Notes under the pieces: model-generated | What the model saw: only the letters and a program-made list of their open reading frames with translations | Told to the model about the DNA's origin: nothing | Databases searched by the model: none | In this document: piece after piece, positions 57,170 through 64,000 of the stretch | Layout of the letters: every line of letters starts with the position of its first letter | Position numbering within the stretch: the first letter of the stretch is position 1 | From: Phytophthora quininea | Lineage: Eukaryota; Oomycota; Peronosporomycetes; Peronosporales; Peronosporaceae | Assembly: GCA_011947345.1 (NCBI GenBank) | Contig: JAAVTG010000845.1 | Location: 62,001 to 126,000, forward strand | Direction of reading: 5' to 3' | DNA: 64,000 nt | Made by a program: the position numbers and the translations under genes

Positions 57170-57388
57170 AACCTGCCCAAACTAAAGCTGAGACCAGGTA
57201 ACCGCGGGTCAGACCGTGCGGCCCAAACCGGACAGCATTAAACGGTCTGAATGATCGGCATCGAGACGCTCATTTTGAGATTCGCCCCCATGGGAAAGAA
57301 AACACCCATAAAGAAATGATAGGCCGCGATTCAAAGCTGAAACGTCATCCAACACGGACCAAGAATAATGCAGTCGAGAAGCTTGGGG

Positions 57389-60300
57389 TGAACGGAACCA
57401 CATCGGGAGAGTGGAAGGCTAAGTACTGGGATCTGAAGGAGTTGCCTACTGCTATTGGTGATTGATGTCGAGCTATAGGCGGGAATCGGCGCTACAAGTT
57501 TGCATCGTACGAATTCAAAGCTATCGAATATTTCAACAGGTGTCTAGCGGAAGATAAAAGGTAGGCAGACGTGCGAGCGTATTTGGAGAAGGATCCTGAA
57601 ATTGTCACCCTGAACTCAGGAACTAAAAACATGGAATTATATAGGTTTATGGAGGGATATGATCAAAATAACCCTGATCGGATTACATAGAAGATAGGCT
57701 ATACAGCTCACAAGTGCTTCGCTCGAGTGGCAATGAGAAACACAGTGCTGTTTTTACTGTCACGAAAAAGATCATCGTCGGCAAGAGTGCCCGATGAAGC
57801 TACGACATGACCAAGAAAGGAAAACGTTGGCGACCAGCAAGGCTGAGGCAAATGTAGCTGAAAGTGAAATTGATTCGAGGGAGGTTAAATGGACAGCTGT
57901 CGCAATAGTGCCCACAGTGACTGGAACTGCTTTGAACCTGGGGCATGGCAGAACGAAGAACTTTGATGACACATATTTTGTGGTGGATAGTGGGCAACTC
58001 ACCACGTGACGCGGGAAAATCGTACTTCAAAAACCTCGAGACGATGACTACAACCGTTCAGCTTGGCGACAACTCCTGTATTGACGTGAAGGGTGTAGGA
58101 ACTGCGGTTGTGAACTTCAAAGCTGAGAACGGGAGCTTAGTGACGCTGGAGCTATCCAACTATTATTTTTTGCCTTCACTTGCCAAAACTTTGCTGAGCG
58201 TTCGAAAGCTTCGCAAGAACCTCATAAGTGATATGCAAACATTCGAGGACAAGGCATCGCTGAAGAAGGACGGAGCCACGGTATGGTCGGTGAGTGACCC
58301 AAGTGTGGATCTGTACCTATTCGAGCATAAGCCAGGAAACAAAACTAAGACTTGCGCTTATGTCGGCCTTGTACAGCGGACTATTGACCTGTGGCATGCG
58401 CGAAGGGTCACTTGGGGTATCAAAATCTTGCAAAACTGATTCAGCAAGGAAAAGCTCACTGTATTACTGTTCCGAAGCACCAGCTCAGCCAATTTCCGAT
58501 CTGTGACGAGTGCATTAGAGCAAACAAGCAGCGTGCATCGTTCAAGAACACACGAACCTATCATGCAGACCGCGTGAACGAAGTTGTATTTACGGACATC
58601 AAAGGCCCCATCGAGGCAAGCTCGTTTAGAGATAAACGATATGTCTTGCTTTTTGTTGACGACTGGAGCGGCTACATGACTGTTTATTTACTTCGTCACA
58701 AGTCGGAAGCATTGCAAAAGTTTGTGGAGTATGTAGCTTACGCCAAGAACAAACACGGGCGAGGAATTGGCGCTGTCAACTCGGACAATGGCAGTGAGTT
58801 CACAGCTCCAGCGTGGGTATCATTTTGCAGCAAGAATGGTATAGTTCGACGAACTACAACACCTTACACACCAGAACAAAACGGCAGTGCTGAAGTTCGT
58901 TTTCGCATCCTATTTCGTAAGGTGCGTGCGATGTTGATATCTGCACAGCTACCGAAGTTGTTTTGGGAGAAGCGCTTCATATTACAGTTTACGAGGCCAA
59001 CCGCAGCCCTCTACATCGGGCTGAAGAGACTCCGTTTGAGCGGTGGCACGGAACAGCCCCAGACTACAGTCAGCTTCGGGTATTTGGATCGCTCGCGTAT
59101 TCGTACGTGTCTGAAACACATGCAAAAGGGATGAATGCCACAGCTACGCCCGGGAAACGGAAAACTCTGGACAATCGTAGTGTTCAAGTCATTTTCGTGG
59201 GCTACGCTGACACACAGAAAGCTTGCCGGATTCTTCATTGTGGTACTGTTGAAATTGTAAGTACGTGTCATGCCACACTTGATGAATCAAACAGCCTCAG
59301 TACGATGGAGTTGCGGCAACTAGAACTGGCTCGTCTTGCGAAGAAAATCTGCTTGGAGTACATTCAGTCAATTTCGTTAGCAACGTCGTTTCCTGATCTA
59401 GACTTCTGCGCAGAACCAATTGAAATGGAGCACAACAGTATTGAAGAAGAGATGACTCAGTTGGACGCATTTATCCGGGAATTTGATCTACCGAGATTGC
59501 AAGAGGAGGTAGGAGAAAAATACCATCTGCAAGCTGAGCATGTTCAGTCTGACAAATGTCATGGATCTCAACTACAAACACTCATCATTTCTGCGGGGAA
59601 TACAATTACTGAGAAGCAGCAGCATGCTCAAGCGTTAGTTGCTGCAGAAAACACAGCGAATATAATGAAGAGCAGCGCAATTGCTGAATGTGCTGTCACC
59701 ACGGAGCCGAAGCCGTTTGGAGAAGCTAAGGATGGAGGTGATGCGCTGCATTGGAGGAAAGCTGTCGACAAAGAGGGCCATTCGCTGATTGCTCATGGTA
59801 CATGGACATTAGTTCGATTGCCCGCTGGAAAGAAGGCACTCTCCTCTCGGTGGCTTTTCAAGATCAAACATGATGCACATGGAAATATTGCTCGATATAA
59901 GGCCAGGCTGATCATAAGAGGTTTTGAGCAAGTCAAGTATATCGACTATGATCAAGGTTTTGCACCGGTTATTAAGTTGGAGTCGCCGCGAGTGTTATTT
60001 GCACTCGTAGCCATGATGGACTGGGAATGCCACCAAACTGACATTGATACTGCCTTTCTTAACGGCGACATGGAAGACGAAGTCTACGTGGTACAGACCG
60101 AAGGTCTGGTGGGGCCTGGAACTGATGAACTTGTGTGCAGATTAGAGAAAGCCTTGTATGGCTTGAAACAGGCACCAAGGGCGTGACATAAGCGGCTCAC
60201 GGACGTTCTGAAGAAGAATGGCTACGAGAACCTTAATAGTGATGCGTGCGTTTACGTGAAATTTCGAGAGCGCTCGGTCGAGATTATTGGAGTTTATGTT

Positions 60301-60877
60301 GACGACCTGTAACTCATCTCGGACACCAACACTGGAATTGCTGGGATCAAGACGATCTTAGCTTCGGAATTTGCCTGCAAAGATATGGGTGAAGTTCACT
60401 ACTTACTTGGACTTCAGATTCGGGGTAATCGCGGTGAAAAGGCCCTTAATATCGACCAAGGCGCGTACGTCAAGTCTGTACTGGAAAATTTTGCAACTTG
60501 GAGGCTGCGCCGTGACGTATTCCAGCAAAACTCAGCGAACTGTTGCGCTGTCTTCGACCGAAGCAGAATATATGGCGCTAGCTCATGGGACCAAGGAGGT
60601 ACTATTTCTTCGTGAACTGCTGAACGAGCTCGGCAAGGGGCAGAGTGCCACAATTATCAATGTGGACAACCAATCGACAATTGCTGTATCCAACAATCCC
60701 GTCCAGCACTCGCGAATGAAGCACATCGACACTAGATACCACTTCATGCATGAGAGGATCGCGATGGACGAAATTGGCGTTGGGTACGTGAATACCAAGG
60801 ACAGCATCGCTGACCTGCTGACAAACGCTGTATCAAACGAGGTCATGGTGGCTTTGCGAGGCAGATTGGGAGTTTGA
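57389..60877 (+). mobile_element. Ty1/Copia retrotransposon remnant, internally deleted
   Basis: The parts follow Copia order. A gag zinc knuckle (CFYCHEKDHRRQEC near 57750) is followed by a protease start (VDSG near 57980) and a LWHAR-type linker near 58390. The integrase has FTDIKG, NSDNGSEF and TPEQNGSAE. The reverse transcriptase has SRWLFKIK, QTDIDTAFLNG, LYGLKQAP and YVDD near 60300. RNase H has SSTEAEYMAL and KHIDTRYHF. A TGA stands for Trp right after LYGLKQAPRA, a stop follows YVDDL, and about 150 residues between reverse transcriptase and RNase H are lost. LTRs were not located. Confidence 0.85.
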
Positions 60878-63001
60878 GTCATTGAAGAAGATCGCGGAGA
60901 CGCGATTCCTAGCGGTTGACCACCTAAGAGGAAGAGCAGCGAGTGAACTGACGGTTGGCGCTGATGGTTATCGTCGGCGCGGTGGTGAAGTGTGGTGTAG
61001 CAGATCCTCCGTTCTAGCTTATGCCATCGCTCAGGCGGTCAGCCACTAAGTCAGCGAACTGTGTTTGGTACACAGTTGGAGAATGCGCCTTAAGAAGACT
61101 CAGCGAGTTGGTCTTATCCGACTCAGCGAAGTCCAGTCGAGTATGGCCAGACTTGGCGAGGGACCGACTTCGACTTGGCGAGCTTAAGATCTTTGGCCAC
61201 GAAGGGTCGCAGGGTGCGAAGAGCCGCTTAGGCAGAGGTAGCTGCGAGCAAGGTAGGAGTAGTAACGGACCATTTCATTGCATATTTGTATAGAAAGGAT
61301 AGGAAACGGAACCTTTTAGAGCTTCCACAGAACACTACGAGATAACTAAGAGAGCAGAATTTTCCAAGTCCTAGACAAGTGCACACTCATCCGGTAAGTC
61401 CCTGCACGGGCGGGATGTCTGCTGTCGTTCCCCGAGAGGCATAGCTTGTAGGGAAGTGACTGGCAGCGCCAAGAGTTAAGGTCGGAACGAAGAAGGGCAT
61501 TTCTCGCTACCAGCGAAGACAAATCTCGTTAAGTTGGCGAGTCGACGGGTCTCTAACCCAGAACGTCGTTAATCTTCTAGTCGGGCGTACGCTGCGCTCG
61601 GTGACCTGTAAAAGCGCTCGCGCGCCGACGTCCATCCTTTGGTGTGAGGTCACAGGGTTGAGGAACGGAGGCTGCTAAGCCCAGGCAGGCCTGGCGAGAT
61701 TGGTAGCTGGCGACTGCGGAGCAATTCTACCGCTGTCCCGGAAGGGCCAAATCGCGAAGGGACAACCCTAGCGCAGGCCACACAGAGTCGCCGACCTTAG
61801 ACTCGGCGAATTTGTTGTGTGTATTGCGAGGAAGCCAAACTTGACGATTTTGTGTGTTCTCCAACACCACAGAAGCCACCGAAGGATGACTTTGTTGGAC
61901 GAACAATGTAGTTGTAGATGTGTGCGAGTTGAAGTGCAGGAACAGCACTCCGATGCTTCTGATCACGGGGAATATTGAGATAGGTTGCTCAGAGCATCTA
62001 GGATAGGGTCAGAGGACGGTGGCTGCCACGGTGGTTGCAGACCTGTTTGTAGACTCGAAGGTTGCCTGCTACGGCCAGAGGTCAGTTGTGGTTTTACCAC
62101 GTTAAGAACAAGAAGCAGCAAGTAAACGTGAAGTACTTTGGGAGTTCCAACTCTCACACCTGTGTTCGTCTTCAACATCTCAAAAGTTCTGTCCGTTTAA
62201 CCCTTTAACTTCGTCGCCACGTGAGCTACTACAGTGCTGTGCTTAAAGTTCTATCTACGTATTTCTACAATATAGACCGGTATTACCTTTTATAGTTATT
62301 ATATATCAAAATATATAGTTTAAGGGGTGAACAGGAAGAGGTCGAATCGAACGCGTTGGCGATCTCATCGACAGCTCCAACGAATTGAAAAGTAGCAACG
62401 GCCCCAGCAGCGCCAACGTCTCCATGGCAGACCTCGCTTGCCTTGGCGAGAAATTGGCCGGATTTGGTCTGTGAGACAAAATTTGGCCAAAAAGTCCGAC
62501 ACCAATGACGCCGAATGCTTCGACAACACGCCTCCAACTTGTCCATGGCGCCTTGAACGAACAGATATCGAGTGCTAGTGGTCGCTCTTCAACCAAGATG
62601 CTATACAACCTGCAGCTGGACGGATTGCCACTCCCAAGCGGATCGTCCCATCCAAGCAATCTGCCAGACGAAGCCAGCAGGTTTCAAGCCCAAACGGTCC
62701 GACATCGATCTCCTTCCCTTCCTTCGCGCCGTCGAGGCTGCTCGAACGAAAATCCCGAGGTGGTGCCTTTCACGAGCCTCTTGTTGTCGGCGACGACGTA
62801 TTACTCGAGCAACCGTGCAGCGAAGTCGCTTCCCAGCAGCGTGGGCAGTGGATGTATTTTCAACCGGAAACGACCCTCACAAAACCGTGCAGGGTGACTC
62901 AGCTGTTTCTGAACGCTGCAGCCTGCAAACGAGCCGGCAAAGAGACAGCACACACCGACCAGCTCGCGCAATAACTGCTTTCACCACTCCTGGGGCAGGC
63001 C
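60878..63001. other. Downstream flank of Copia and unresolved stretch
   Basis: 60960-61600 has many short ACTCAGCGA/ACTTGGCGA-like words and may include a 3' LTR. 62299-62660 has overlapping minus-strand frames with no recognised domain. 62560-63001 is probably the 5' region of the last gene. No secure gene is seen here. Confidence 0.4.
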
Positions 63002-64000
63002 ATGACGACGCCCGCCGCTCGCCCCGCGCACTCGTTCGGTCTCACCAAGCGCCGCTCGTACACGTCGCCGCATCTGGTGCACCCGCGCAAGAACAACACG
63101 GTGATCGGGTCCAGAGCAGAGACCAAGTGCCGCGCAGCGTCCCGCCTGACGCGCAAGACCCAGAGCTTCAGCGAAGGCGTAGAGCCTGTGACGGGCGACA
63201 GCTTGGCGGACGTCGCCATCTTCCTGGGCGGCTCGTGCAACCCCACGACGTGGAGACGAGATGTGGCCATGCCGCTGCTGGACGGCGCCCACGTGCGCTA
63301 CTACAACCCGCAGGTGGACGACTGGTTCGACGAGCTGATCCAGATCGAGGCCAAAGCCAAGGAGACGGCGCAGATCGTACTCATGGTGGTGGACGGGCTC
63401 ACGCGCTCCATCGTGTGCATCAACGAAGCGGTCGAGTACATTTGCAGAGGACGGAAGGTGATGCTCGTGGTGGACGACATCCAGGAAGGCACCGAGGTGG
63501 CGGGAAAGCTGCTGGAGCCGACAGAGCTGGCAGATCTGAACGGAGCGCGGCAATGTCTACGGGATCTGGCGCTGAAGAGAGGAGTGGGGCTCTATGCCGA
63601 CGTGGCAGCGGCCATCGAGGCGTCGATTGAGTATCTGACCCAGACGGATGCGCCCAGGTCGAAGCCAGAGATGCCGAGGCTGAGGAAACGCTCGTCCATT
63701 GTGCTGAACGACTGGAGTGGCAAGCACCGGCCGCATCGGGTGACCTCGCGTTCGCACTCGTCTAGACTCGTCAAGTCTGGCAGCAACGGCAGCAGCAGCG
63801 ACTCGCCTCGAGTGCTGTCGCCGTCGAATTCGTCGCAGAACTTGGTGGAGCAGCTCGGGTGCGAGATGTTCGGCGACTACAGGGGTGGCGCTGTCTATCT
63901 GGGCGGCAACTTAAAGGCGACGTCTTGGCGCCAGAAAGTGGCGATCCCGTTGCTGCGGAAGGCTGGCATTCCAGTGTACGTCCCGTTCGCAGACTACCTC
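63002..64000 (+). CDS. Tandem nucleoside-deoxyribosyltransferase-like protein (partial, runs off window)
   Basis: Open frame from ATG 63002 (MTTPAARPAHSFGLTK) to the window edge, 333 codons without a stop. After a basic start, residues about 72-190 carry a domain with VAIFLGGSCNPTTWRRDVA, YYNPQVDDW and MVVDGLTRSIVCINEA. This resembles the nucleoside 2-deoxyribosyltransferase-like family (Rossmann-type, nucleotide-derivative binding). A Ser/Arg linker follows. A second copy then begins near 63890 (GGAVYLGGNLKATSWRQKVA). Whether catalytic residues are kept cannot be judged without the rest. Confidence 0.75.
   Translation, partial: MTTPAARPAHSFGLTKRRSYTSPHLVHPRKNNTVIGSRAETKCRAASRLTRKTQSFSEGVEPVTGDSLADVAIFLGGSCNPTTWRRDVAMPLLDGAHVRYYNPQVDDWFDELIQIEAKAKETAQIVLMVVDGLTRSIVCINEAVEYICRGRKVMLVVDDIQEGTEVAGKLLEPTELADLNGARQCLRDLALKRGVGLYADVAAAIEASIEYLTQTDAPRSKPEMPRLRKRSSIVLNDWSGKHRPHRVTSRSHSSRLVKSGSNGSSSDSPRVLSPSNSSQNLVEQLGCEMFGDYRGGAVYLGGNLKATSWRQKVAIPLLRKAGIPVYVPFADYL

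Noticed and set aside
62299..62660. Minus-strand frames suggested as a lipid-transfer-type domain
   Set aside because: Similarity was only a few residues and the reading frame could not be decided.
62572..63630. 352-codon plus-strand frame rich in Arg/Ala/His
   Set aside because: It overlaps the deoxyribosyltransferase-like gene in another frame, which has clear domain motifs; this one is its shadow.
1..64000. CRISPR arrays, bacterial operons, rRNA genes
   Set aside because: No regularly spaced direct repeats and no rRNA segments were seen; the window is eukaryotic.

Overview
The window looks like nuclear DNA of an oomycete, most like Phytophthora or a related downy mildew. The evidence is short introns of about 55-80 nt with GT/AG borders, compact housekeeping genes, several secreted RxLR-dEER effector genes, and transposon debris of the PIF/Harbinger, hAT, piggyBac-like, Mutator-like, Ty1/Copia and non-LTR types. 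There is no operon structure; each gene is an independent eukaryotic transcription unit.

Layout. 0-10 kb: BMS1 ribosome-assembly GTPase (+), an RRM protein (-), an ankyrin-type repeat protein (+), a dead short-chain dehydrogenase (-) and mitochondrial-type SelO (+). 10-11.2 kb: a Mutator-like MITE next to an RxLR gene. 11.3-18.6 kb: one giant IQ/Sfi1-like/ankyrin/coiled-coil gene. 18.7-22.7 kb: a small unknown gene and three tandem RhlG-like short-chain dehydrogenases. 23.5-27.8 kb: a GDP-hexose phosphorylase-like gene, a YANK-like kinase and a divergent sirtuin. 27.9-38.6 kb and 43-52 kb: effector genes, effector pseudogenes and transposon remnants. 39.5-42.5 kb: UFD1 and a multi-pass membrane protein. 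52.5-55.2 kb: an M1 aminopeptidase. 56-61 kb: Mutator-like and Copia remnants. 63 kb to the end: a partial gene with tandem nucleoside-deoxyribosyltransferase-like domains.

How it fits together. Conserved blocks for ribosome assembly, protein turnover and redox or sugar metabolism alternate with transposon-rich islands that carry the effectors. Five effector loci share one C-terminal module, so local duplication and decay seem to have built the nest.

Caution on reading frames. About 25 frame breaks in otherwise healthy genes, and also inside transposons, occur where a run of one base is one unit too short for the conserved frame. Adding one base at each site gives codon totals divisible by three in every simple case tested. 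I therefore read these as probable consensus errors, not gene death, and have annotated the genes through them. The SDR pseudogene at 6.8-7.7 kb and several effector relics carry other kinds of lesions and look genuinely dead.
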